A stretch of 64,000 bases of DNA from Pempheris klunzingeri. Its lineage: Eukaryota; Chordata; Actinopteri; Acropomatiformes; Pempheridae. The notes below the pieces were generated by a model. The model ran no database searches. It was not told the origin of the DNA and worked only from the letters and a program-made list of their open reading frames with translations. The stretch lies in contig NC_092012.1 of assembly GCF_042242105.1 (NCBI RefSeq), forward strand, positions 16,126,543 through 16,190,542. The letters are read 5' to 3'. The position numbers were made by a program, and so were the translations under genes. Below, piece after piece: positions 10,691-22,500 of this stretch (the stretch's first letter is position 1; each line of letters opens with the position of its first letter).

Positions 10691-13324
10691 ACTGCAGAGC
10701 GTTCAGTGGTGTCAAGAGTACCTGAAAAGACCATAATGCATCCCGTTTATATTTGTGCATTGTTATTCCAATGATTCTGTACATTTGGTTACACCCAGAC
10801 ACCAAATAATGGCTTTAATTGTGTCATTTTGGGATTTTCAATCGATTCAAAGCCTGTAGTCTGTATCCGAAGACAATGTTTTCCTAAATCACTCTATTGG
10901 GACGAGCTTTGTGCATCATTTAACCCTGTTAAACAAGCAGGAAGTCCTTTGATAGCAGCATGTAGAAAGTTTGAGTTTAGAAAAACATGGTACTCCGCAT
11001 GAAAACCGCACTTTAACACTACAGAAGGTTGACACTTTCACCATCACCTTAAACTTCCATATTGTTTTTCAGCCATTTTAGTTTTATTTTTTTCATTTAA
11101 CTTAAGAACCTTTTTTTTTTGCTTTTTATAGATGAACTCATACCCAGGTCTGCGTTGCATGTATTTAGACTGTCACACTCACACTTGTCAGAATTGGTTG
11201 ATTAAACTGCAGAAAGCTGAAAAGCAGAAAGACCTGTGCTTGTTGTAGTTGCCTCTCTATCTCCTCTCAGGTCATGAGCAGATTAACCCTCTTTGGATGC
11301 CGCAGGCTAAAAATGTTTCTGTTGGCTTCCCTTTTGATTCCCCTCAATGGACTTGGACGTAGTTTCTTCTCTGACACGTGGCGTCATCTGTGGGAGATGA
11401 GCAGTTTCAGCGACATTTCATGGACTTTAACCTTCAGTTAACTTACGATACTCTTGTACAGGCTCTTGCATCAACTTTCATTTGACTGTTAAACTAGAAA
11501 TTAAAGGAAAAAGTCACTCACTCCATCCTGTTAAAACACTGCACAAATGAGCCTTTTTCTTATTGAAATGCATGATGAGTTTAAATTGAATGCAGTTAAT
11601 CTAACGTCACTAAATCATTTGTGCTTAATGCACTTAGTAGAAGATCTAATCACACATGTTCAAAGAGGTTTGGGCTCATTACAAACAACAACAAGGCAAC
11701 TATTGATCTTAGTCTTTTATTATCCTGGTACTTCTAATCAGGTTGAATGTCCCTCGTCTATAAGGCATTTTGTTATATATATATCACCACATACATTATG
11801 TGACTGTAATGTGAAAGGCTACATACATTATTTGGTCATTTATGTAAATAGATGAACATTGAAATTAACACAAATGAGTAACCTCCCATATTCACAAACG
11901 CCTTCCTTTTGCTTGTATGTTCCGTGTGAAATATGAACCTGGGCCGTACAGCGGAAATGATATTCTCGGGGTAGTTAATAATAAAAAATTTTTTTTACTT
12001 CACCTAACTTTTCAGTCCACACTATACATGCACCACAAAGTTAAATCTGGGAGTTTGATATTGCATTAAAGAAAATATCTCCCTTTAGATTGTTCAGCAC
12101 TCGGGATGTGTGTCTCATACAACAAGAATGAACATTTCCCTCTGCTACATAGATGACAACACTCAAGCAGCCTTTCCCCTTGTTTTGTTTGTAAAAGGTT
12201 TAGCGTATTTAAAAGGTTGTGTAGTTTAATGATGGACTTTGGACTGGAAAAATAACTACCTGCATTAGGGGTGCACCTACACCATTTTTTTTTGCTGATT
12301 CAGTTGAGTACCAGTGTTGTCTACATCTTTTCTTCCGTACTTTGTAGAAAAACTGCTCCTGTTTGATGTCAAGTCAAATGACATCTATCTATCCGTCTAT
12401 TGTTGTAACTCATATCATCCTCCTCATCTGTGATGTGTGTGTGCTGGTACTTAGGCCTTTGCACTGGTAGCCTTTTGTCTGGTATAGGTGTACCACTAAC
12501 CTGAATATATCAAATTGCAGCAAGTTCTATTGAAGTGGTACTATTTTCTTTAACAAATGTACTCTTTCATTTTAAGCCAAAACATTTTAACAGCCCTTTC
12601 AAACTCTTACAAATTAATACGATTCAGCTGGCATAATCTACCGCTACCATGTTGAGATAATTCTTCTGGCCATTATTCTTTTGTCTTTTTTTCTTTTTTT
12701 TTTTTTTAAAAGGTACCCAAAGAACAATAGCACTCTTGCACAATTTCTGTTCTGTATAAAATGAGGTATGTTTCTCTTTTGTTAGTGCATATCAATGTAA
12801 CAGTGCAAAACCAATTACAACGACTATTTGTTCAACGACCATCTTGTCAAAACACTAATTTTACAGCATTTACCCCACCATCACTTTTACAAGGCATACA
12901 AGAAACCACTTTGAGACACTGAACACACATTATCCTTCTGATCAACTCATCTTAGGAACTAGGATAAAGCAAACACATTACAACAAAATATCAAATTCTG
13001 GTAGTAATGACTAGGGATAGCAAGCGAATGCACAGTAGTACATCTGAAATAATAATAATAATAATAATTATGTGTGGCATGTGTCAATCCGCATTCTATT
13101 CACTCGTACAAACATAAAATTTTCCAGCTCGATTCAAACTGCCCTAAGTGAAGTTTCCTTTTTTTAAACTTCCTCTGGAATGTTTAATCAGCATGTTCAC
13201 TTGACGGGCCGAGACTTAAATTAGGTGAAACTCAGAAAAGACAGAAAAAAAAAAAAAAGCCTAACGTTGTTAGAAAGCCTCCCCCGTCTGCGATTTGGCT
13301 TTCATTTAATGATTATATGTGTTA
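10691..13324. other. Spacer between the convergent SLTM and MINDY2 genes
   Basis: AT-rich DNA with no recognised gene. It may include a distal SLTM 3'UTR (+) or the far end of MINDY2 transcripts (-). A short TA-repeat patch is near 11776 and a poly-T run near 12680-12705. The open frame at 11547-11855 shows no family resemblance. Confidence 0.5.
13048..13070. repeat. (AAT)n microsatellite
   Basis: About seven AAT units in the presumed spacer or distal MINDY2 3'UTR. Confidence 0.85.
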
Positions 13325-13408
13325 TTTATTTAAGCTGCATGGGAAAAAAAAAATGAAAAGTGAACATAACTAACAATGTTCCTTAACCCTGTTCAAGGGG
13401 GGTTTATT
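13325..13408 (-). terminator. mindy2: Candidate MINDY2 poly(A) signals (two AATAAA on -)
   Basis: TTTATT on the + strand at 13325-13330 and 13403-13408 reads AATAAA on the minus strand, about 2.5 kb after the MINDY2 stop. These are the best candidates I found for a 3' end, but transcript data are needed to choose. Confidence 0.35.
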
Positions 13409-15909
13409 TTCTTTTAATCAGGTAGTCCAAGTTAAACCAAAGAGGAGCAGCTTAATTCATTGTTGTTTAGTGTGAAGTCTGACAATGAGGGTCTTAAATA
13501 ATATAGTGTTAAGTCCTTCAAAGTGTCAAAACAGCTGTTGTGTGTACACATACACACCCACTTAAAGTTGTGACTGAGAAAGTGACTACAGGCCGAGGAA
13601 CTGTGCCAGTACATAAAAGACACTCGAGGATATGTCCCTTCAGAAAAGGCCTGAGAGTATTTCTGATGTTCATGTGATAAACGCATGGATTGTCTCTTTC
13701 TGGTAATACGCCTGTTTCCTTTTGTCCTATAAATTATGTTGAAATGTTGTAAGGCGTTTTATATATATACAAAACATAGCCTTGTTAGGGCCAAACAAAC
13801 ATGGAGCTCAAACTCCAGCCATCACGAGATGAAAATTCCCACACAGTAGGTAGCCCGCTGCCTCCATGTAATCGTCCTGTTTTGACGCTCGATTTGTTCT
13901 CACTGAACAAAATTATGGAGACCGTTTTTTTTTTTTTTCTTTTTACAAGCGTTGCAAAAGACCTCCTATGATGACTGTCTCCCTCAGTCTGTAAGAGAAG
14001 GCTTGAGTCAAGGCATCCAATTGGAATGTATAGATAGAAAAGTTTCTCAGGAGGCAGTCCCATGGTACAATAATGGCACAAACCACTAGCTAAATCCATT
14101 ATAAGAATGCATTAGGTAAATATGTACATCATGGGTTTGCACGCTCGATGCTGCAGTGAAACGCGCACAAGTTAAAAGGTGATACCACAGAATTTCAGTA
14201 AACTCAATTTATATCATATGTGCTGCTTTTTTTCCACTGATAATAGATTAATTTACCCCTCTCTGAATTTTCTGGCGGCAAATGTACATTTCTTTTGAGA
14301 GAGAGCTAGAAAAGGGGACTTTGAGGAGAACCGGCAAAAATTTCTTCTCAACACAGCTACAGAGTTACACTCTAACTGGAGTTAAAAACTCACACTGTGC
14401 ATCTTGACGTCACACATTTGGGGTTTGGATTCAGCTTTTTGGAAGAAAAAAAAGAACATGTTCACCAGTATTAACTGAAGTTTCCCCAATCTAGACGAAC
14501 GTTACATGCAAATTACTGAATTCTGTGGTATGTCTTTTCAAAACCTGGCTGCAGTGGAACTTCTACACCCAGAACCTAACAGAGGAGATCATGATCGTGC
14601 CTGCACACACACACACACCGAATCTCTTCAGGAAGCTGCCAGAAGAGACTGAGAGAAAGAAAAAGGGCCTTTCAGAACTACCATACACTGTAAACTGGGT
14701 GCCATCTAATACAAATGTAATCTGCCAAAAGGTTGTTGTGTCTCACACAGAAACTTCAGATTCAGACAAATGTCGTCAGTTAAAATCTCTAACAGTGTTC
14801 TCAGTTTGGCTTTCCCAAATGTGGTTTTTGTGTGAGAGAATCAGAACATAAAACACATCAAATGTCCCAAATTTGTAGCTTAACGAATACAGCATAAAAG
14901 ATTTGGCTATTTCCAATTTGAAACTTGTTACATCAATGATGCTCATTAAATGAGACATGTATACCGCACGCCATTATACCACATAGCACACGTGTACTGT
15001 ACATACCATACACATGAAAACAAACGCACACACTCACATTCAAACAGAGCAGAATACAACACTGCCATACTCTGGTAAGGCAAGTCTGAATAGGGCAAGC
15101 TGTGATAAGTTGTGTTACATAGCTACAGTATCTGGCAGCTATCTGGCATTAATTAACCCTTAGGTACATAGTGTTTCGGAGGGGACACAAGTAGTGTTGC
15201 ACTGATTTCCAACAGGCAATATCAGGAGAAAATCCCTCTCAGCTCAGAGAAAAAAAAAAAAAGAAAACCTCCCAAAATCTTCCTCTTACACCGATTCATA
15301 AATAAAAACGTGAATCTTGGCAGCAACGACTAACTTAAAAAAAACTTAACTGAAACCAAAAGGTGGATCTGTCTATATACGCTTTGTAAATATTGATACG
15401 TACAAAAAAAAAGCTTATAAGCTGCAATAATGAAAAAAATGAATGAAATGAGTGACTTTTTTTGTTTTTTGGAAAAAAGACATGGTGAGAGGGTGATGCT
15501 CTGTTTCTTCAGATCATGTCTTTTGCTATAAAACATACCATCCCCAATAATTGACCCCACATCACAAATATATAGTGCACTGTGCAACTTGTAACAAAGT
15601 TTGGCCGACTCTATGAAAGATAAGGGGTAGTTGTTGTTGTTGTTGTTGTTGTCGTTGTTGTGTCCCTTCCTCTGATGTCCAGGTTCCACTGAGGATAGAG
15701 GATAGCAGGCACCAGTGGTTTGGGAACAGCAAATCCTCTATTAGTCTTGTCGCGCCTCTCCTCAAATGTCTCCTTCCCTTGTTTGTCATCAAGTGGGGGC
15801 TGCGCGTTGTGTGTCCAGTCCTCGGAGAAACAAATGCCGTCCCTCCCGTCTCACAGATAAGCAAATGCACGAAACACTCACACGCACACTCACACAGACG
15901 CGCTGTATG
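13409..15909 (-). other. mindy2: Probable MINDY2 3'UTR
   Basis: 2.5 kb of non-coding sequence after the MINDY2 stop (15910-15912). It is A/T-rich, with a (GTT)n tract at 15630-15661 and a minus-strand TGTACATA (Pumilio-type octamer) near 14116-14123. A long 3'UTR is typical of vertebrate MINDY2. The several 60-120 codon open frames here show no coding signs. Confidence 0.5.
15630..15661. repeat. (GTT)n microsatellite
   Basis: About ten GTT units with one GTC interruption, just downstream of the MINDY2 coding end. Confidence 0.85.
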
Positions 15910-15924
15910 TTACAAAATAACACA
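15910..15924 (-). other. mindy2: C-terminal CAAX box (CVIL) of MINDY2
   Basis: The last residues are KCVIL followed by TAA. Cys-aliphatic-aliphatic-Leu is a consensus for geranylgeranylation, and a basic/acidic spacer (KKESKDKDK) precedes it. The same ending is present in human MINDY2 as I recall it. Confidence 0.8.
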
Positions 15925-18900
15925 TTTGTCTTTATCCTTCGATTCTTTCTTGGCTTTGCGCTCCCCGCTTGAGGACTGTTTTCCCGGGCTGGTTGTGGCT
16001 CCGGCTGCTGCCGCCGTCCCAGCGCCGGCTGCTGCTCCGCCTGCTCCTGCACCTCCTCTGTCCGCCTCGTCTCCCTCGGCGGGCTCCGGCTGGCCCTGCT
16101 GCACACACAGGGCGGAAGAGCAAAAGAGTGGAAATTCACAGATGTGTGTATATTGCAAGCAAAACTACTTACTGCTCTGAACTTGAAAAAAAGCCATGAA
16201 CCAAATACTAATGTCTGGATTGGAAAAAAATAACTTTATGAGGTAAACTAAGTATTCATGAAGAAATCTGGAAACCACTCAGTTTTTATTTATGATAGAG
16301 GGATGTTGGGAATTTCCTGTTTGAATATAAATGTAATAGTATTCCTTATAAAATATAACACAACCTTTTAAGGTATGACATGCAGGGTCTGTTATTTATT
16401 TAGTTAACTGCACTTACTTTTTAAAAATACTTAATTGTGTTGACAATGCTTTTTTAATATTAATTTTATAATCATATTATTTATGTGCATGTAAAAAGTG
16501 AGGGAAACAGGAGGGAAGGGTTTTTGTTTTTTCCCACATTTAGACTTTTTTATGCTGTTCAAAAGCAGATGATAGAAAACGCTAAGAACGCTTGTTGGAA
16601 AAATTGATAGTAAAAAGGGACCGAAGAGAGACCTCTGTGAGAGAATCTTTGGAGAGCCAAAAGCTTCTTAACGCCACACTGGTTCTAATTATGTCATTTA
16701 TAGAAATAACTCAATCAATATATTGTATATATATAACAGGGAGTTGCAATGACTGTTCTTAGCGCCTCCAGGAACAATGCTTGTGCCTCACAGTGAACAG
16801 AGACAACATATCTAGAAGAAAATAAATAACACTGTGCCTTTTCATCCTCAATTCCTCCTTTAAAGCTTCAACTCTCTGATGCAGACATCCATCTGTTTCC
16901 AAGAGGCAGCATCTTCCCTCTACGCTACGTTAAACACCCCAGATTTGTTCAAAGTCCTACTTCTCCGCCCTCTCCCACCTGCTTCCGTTTCCCTCAGCCC
17001 CTCCCTCCCCACCTGTGCCTGTGCTGCTGCTGCTGCTGCAGCCGCTGCCGCCGCCGCCGCTGCATGCTCCTGCTCTTGCTCCTGGTAGTACTGGGAGGCT
17101 CGCCGGTCCTCCTCCTCCTGGAGCTTCTTTGCGAGCTCTAGGTCACTGATGCCCTCGGGGAGTTGCTCCCACTGTAGGTCCTGACTTTGCTGCTCCTGCT
17201 GCAGTGACAGCGCCATCAGATAGTCCTGACGCACGTGAACATGCACGAAGAGAGAGAAAGATGATGATTTATGAGCAAAGCTGTCGGTCTGATGTTTAAT
17301 TACATAAACTGTGCTCTCATTACGGAATAACAGCTTGGCCACTCTTCGGCTTATGCTGCACACAGACCAATCCACAACCGCAGTGCCTTACTTATTCACT
17401 CAGCCATTTGTGTCTGTCTTCATTCATTTTAATCTGTTGTACCATCTTCATTATACACTTTGTAGTAGTTGTGGTAGAGTTAACAAAACCTTTACTCTGG
17501 TGTTATCCATTTTATTATAGAAAGTCTCTTCAATTATGTAGTTTGTCACTGCAAAGACCTCATTTCCCCACTGGCATCATTACAGGTTTCCTCCTAATTG
17601 AATTGATTATGAGAGCAGAAAATTTCCTGAATACATTTTGCTCATCAAAACCTGCCTTGTAGATAAGGAGGTCTGGGACTGCAATAAAATTTAAAAAAAA
17701 AAAGGGTACTAGAGCTCTGCCTCGCCCCCACACAAACACAGAGACTAGACAAAAGCATGGAGACTGTGCCTGGACCACTCTGGCCGACCAATGAGCAGAC
17801 AGCTGTGAAACCAGTTAAAAAGCCCAGGGGACCTGAACCCAATGCATTAGGGGCCAGAGTGGAGCAAAGCATGGATGAGAACAGAGGGGGGCGCCATGTG
17901 TGTGTGTGTCTGGTAATGGAGAGCTACAACACATTTATTATTGAGGAGCTTCCCTTATTTTCACTTTTTTTTAAGCCTGGGATGCTGCACAATTAATTGG
18001 ATGTCACATGTTTTGTTTCTTTTCATCTCTCATTTCCTCCAGTGTCTCCCTGATTCCTGTAAAATAACTTAAAAAGAGGTCACTTGAAAGAAGTGCAGTG
18101 AGGACCAGTGCGACAATTACTGGTCGTCTATTTTGTCTTGGATTTTGTGGCACACTGATGGTGTGGAGAGCACATCAGGATTAAGCGCATCGTGGTTTCA
18201 GTCTTGCCTGCATCAGTGCTCAGACCTGGTCTATCTGATCCTGCTGGCCTCGGTACACAGTCTCTGGATCCGAAGGAGGCCTCAACCGGAACTCGGAATC
18301 ACAGAAGTTGCCGTCTCCGTCAACGTTGTGCAGACTCTCCCAGACGACCTTCTCCTCTGTCAGGAAACCTTGGTCTGTAACCAGGAGGTACAGCTGGCCC
18401 TAGGAAACAACCACATACTGCACACTTAACATACACACATCTTATCAGTGTCACACTGTCTACGCACAAACACGGCAGCATGGTTTCTACTGTCATTGCA
18501 CGCCTGACGCAATCCGAATATGGTGGTTTACAGCGTGTGATTACACGTGTCCACGTAAAAGTCTGCAGCTGAGTGATTATAAGAAAACTTCGGCTGTCAC
18601 GATGCTTTGTCTGAGGGTTATAGGTGATACACGCAGCTTGGCTTACATTGGCAACAACAGAGCACCGTTCAGACTGAAAGTAAGCAGGCTCCACTTCCTG
18701 CCCCGTAGATAACAGGAAAGGTCTGCAGTGATATGGGGAGAGAGCTGTGGGCAGGGGCTGTTAGCGATGGGATGCAGATGTGTTTGCACTGAATGGGACC
18801 TCTTAGAGGGTCATCATGAGGGTCTACTATTGTGCATCTTTCACACATGAATACAAGCTTTCATCTGTTTGAACACCATATTTGTATTTATAAGTGATCT

Positions 18901-19489
18901 AGATTTGCTAAGAGGTAGGTGGTAACTAGTACTTTTCCTCAATCTGCTGCAAATAACAATTACAAATGTTGAAACACAATTGAATTTCACTATTTTTTCA
19001 TGAATGGCCCACAGAGAAGCATTTCATTTAAATGAGTTTATTTATATTAGTGTTAGGAGTGATTGTAGAGCCATTTAAGATTGCAAAAAAGATAGTTGTG
19101 CTGACATCTGTATGAACATTGCCCATGAAACAGAAAATATTACATACAAAACACAGTAATTGTCCTGTAAACGTACGGTGCTTCAAGGTGCTTGTCACCG
19201 ACTAAAGGGACAGTTCACAACACATCCTGGCCCATTTGCGTTGCTCAATGCTTGATTCTCAGTCTAACTCGTTACTAACAGTTACGGTGAAGTCGTCATC
19301 AGCACTTTTTGGTGTTTACCTTGTACTTGATCATGGTGCTGAAGTGGTTATTCCTGAAAAAGACACAGAGCTCTCCCTCCTGCACAGTGGATGTGAGCTC
19401 ACACAAGCCGTGGTAGGTCAGCTGAGTGGCCGTGCTGCTCAGAAACTGCTCTGCCACGATGCCTTGGACAAGAGAAGGGGAAGAGGGGG

Positions 19490-19521
<32 letters not shown>

Positions 19522-22500
19522 GATTGGTTAGCAAATGCAGAAAAAGGGACCCATGAGTCTCTCTTGAATATTTTATTATATATTTATACCAGTTGCGTGT
19601 GTCTGGTATTATTTTGAGCTTGCGAGCCTGTGTGTGTGTCTGTGTGTGTCATCATGTCAAAATGAGACACCTATTGTAGTGGGAGCTACCACAGAATCCA
19701 GTTTTTTGTACTGGACAGGCACACGACAGTGTCACAACAGTTCAAGATGCAGTCTTGAAACTTTACAGTGTCTAGCTGAGATCACAGTGGAGGCCTAGTT
19801 CAGAGATGGGTGTGTTTCGAGCATGGGCGCTGGAAGTAGGGAAGTGGGAAGTAGGGAAGAGCCCACTGACCCACCACTTAATGCCCACAGCCCACATTCC
19901 TTTTAAGTCACGGATCACTGTATCCCACTTTCAATCAATCTTTCCTGTCCACTGCTCCAGCGCAATCTCACTAACTTTTAACCTTTATAATTACAGCTAA
20001 CAACAGCAACTAATATCATGCATTATACAGAATCCTCACATACTAATGTAGTATTTTGTCCAAACATTGACAATGACAATTCTCTCTTCATCTTTAATGA
20101 ACAGAAAAATATTATCTATGAAGGTGCATTTAACCTTTACTTGGATGTTCCTATCCATGCCAGGGGGGTTACACACCAATTTGGCATCATAGTGGGTATG
20201 ATCCCATTACAGGATGCTCTCTAATTGATTAGATGATTTTAGCCCATGTGTTTTGCAGACAGATTTTAAACTGAGTGATGGTGCTTTTTGGAAAGATTCA
20301 CCTGTCACTATTGTGCTGACCTGTGAGTAACTAATTCAGTTCTAATTAAAATCAACTATTTAGCCGAGGCAAAGCATAACATCCATTTGTGATTTATAAA
20401 TGAACTCTTCTTGATCTATAAATACTTTCATCATTAGACCACAGACCACTGGGTGAGTCATCTGCAGTACAATCACAAAAAAAAAAAAAAAAACATTTTA
20501 AAAAAATCAAGCATTCCTTACTCATTCATGAACATAGTTCACTGTTTGGATATGATATGATGGAAATATGATGGAAACCCTGCTTTTAATGTCTGTAGCA
20601 GCTATTTGAACATCCTGGCTCTGATGGGAGCTGGTTACTATAGTGAACTCAATATAGGCTGAGAGACAGATGGCGAGTGACATCTGTAGGACAGAGCAGC
20701 ATTCAATGTGGAGCAAACACACAAAATCAATGTGATACTCAAACAGTCTACACCAGAATGAGCCACATCCTTTAGGGAGAGTTGGAAAATGAAACTATTG
20801 AATACTTACTATTAAATATTTAAGAACATTAAAGCCTGACAACAACACTCAGAGATGTTTAGTATTCTCAGAGTTCTATTAGTCAATTCACAGTGGTTGA
20901 AAAGTCATCTCTTCAAGCAGCGATGGACGGGAGATCTGGGCTACAAATGTAGAAATACAATAGAAAGGAGTGAAGTTTCCATATCAATAATCAACACCAA
21001 TTAATGCAAAGCTACTGACAGCTGGTAAGAAAACTGTGAGCTGTGGAAGTAGGTCATAGGATGAGCAGCCACATGTATGTCCTGGTTTTATTCACACTCA
21101 GTGGTTTTGTGCAGAATCGGTTTGCTCCAGACAGTTCGGTAAACATATCTCATGCCATGACACGTGCCACTGAATGAACGCCGTACTTGTGCCGCTAGAT
21201 ATGCAAACAAAGACGATGGCGCTACTCAACTTCAACATGTACCGTCAAATTTAAAGAAAAATGCACAACTCTGTTTAAGCACTCACCTTCCCCTGCCAGC
21301 TCGCTGTTGTCCGACTGTTTGCAGGATATTATCTTCTCTACCAGCTGGTTGTAACTGCAGTTGCCCACTGCCTTGACAATGTCCTGCATCTGCAAACAAA
21401 GATAAAAACTGTGGGAAAGAATGCTCACCAAGCTCTGGTGCTGTTTTACTAAAAGCCACCATACAATATTTATAGCGAGAAAAAGTCTCTTGACGTGGAG
21501 TTCACACTCAAACTACTATCACTGTGTAAACCTGATGCCTCTTGGTGCAGTTCAACTCTAGTGCCGTTAATTATTCTTGTTTAGGGTGGTGTGAACGCTT
21601 TCATTTGAACAAATCAAGTGCACACAGAGCACCTAAGAAGCAGTTTGTTAGCAGTGGGAACATAAACCGGACTGTGCAGTAGCAGGCATGACGGTACGGA
21701 TTCAAAAGAGAAACTACAATTACACCCATCTGCTGATTGTGGGAACTCTCAAGGAACTGATCTCCAGCATGCTTATCCAAAATCATATCCAAAACCACGA
21801 TTGGCAGTTAAGTGAGAAATGTAGAGGCCGCGGTCTATTTTACAGCAACTACTGTATCGGCCCCATATGGCAGGTTTTGATTCTGTTTCTTTCCGTCTGT
21901 GTTTTCTAAATGATATATGAGGTTAAGGTTCATAATAATATAACGTTCTTAGTGGCATCTTTGTTGTTTATTTGTGAACCAACCAATCTTTATTCATATA
22001 GCGCCAAATCTAAACAGTGTTATCTCAAGACGCTTTCCTTAAAGAGCAGGTCTACACCAAACTCCTTAATTAAAAGAGAGGCCCAGGAATTCAAAATTAA
22101 GGATTCAAGAATTCGAGATTTGTGATAAGTTATGGTTAATACGACACACAAAAACTAGAAGACAACAGTGAACTGAACTCCAGGTGTGAAAGCGGCCTCA
22201 GACTAATGGCAAGACTTGGTAAGTAGAATATTTCATCACTCTTGGTGAACTCGAAGGAGACGTGCCGAGGATAGACAGGAGGACGACGAAACAAGTTGAT
22301 TTCAGGGAGGTGAAGAGAAGCAGCAGCAATGAGTAAGCTCTGTCTCACCTGGGGGTCAACCAGCCAGCCGTGGTAGAGGGGGATGTCTAGCAGATCAAAC
22401 ACAATGCATTCTGGGGTGTACTCGAAGACTCGCACCCCTGTGAACTTCACGTTCACATCCAGACCCGTCTGCAGCTTGTGCAACACTGCCATGGCATCAC

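Noticed and set aside
15779..16199. Pro/Ala- and Leu-rich frames near the MINDY2 stop
   Set aside because: Alternate-frame and antisense readings of the Gly/Ala-rich last MINDY2 exon.
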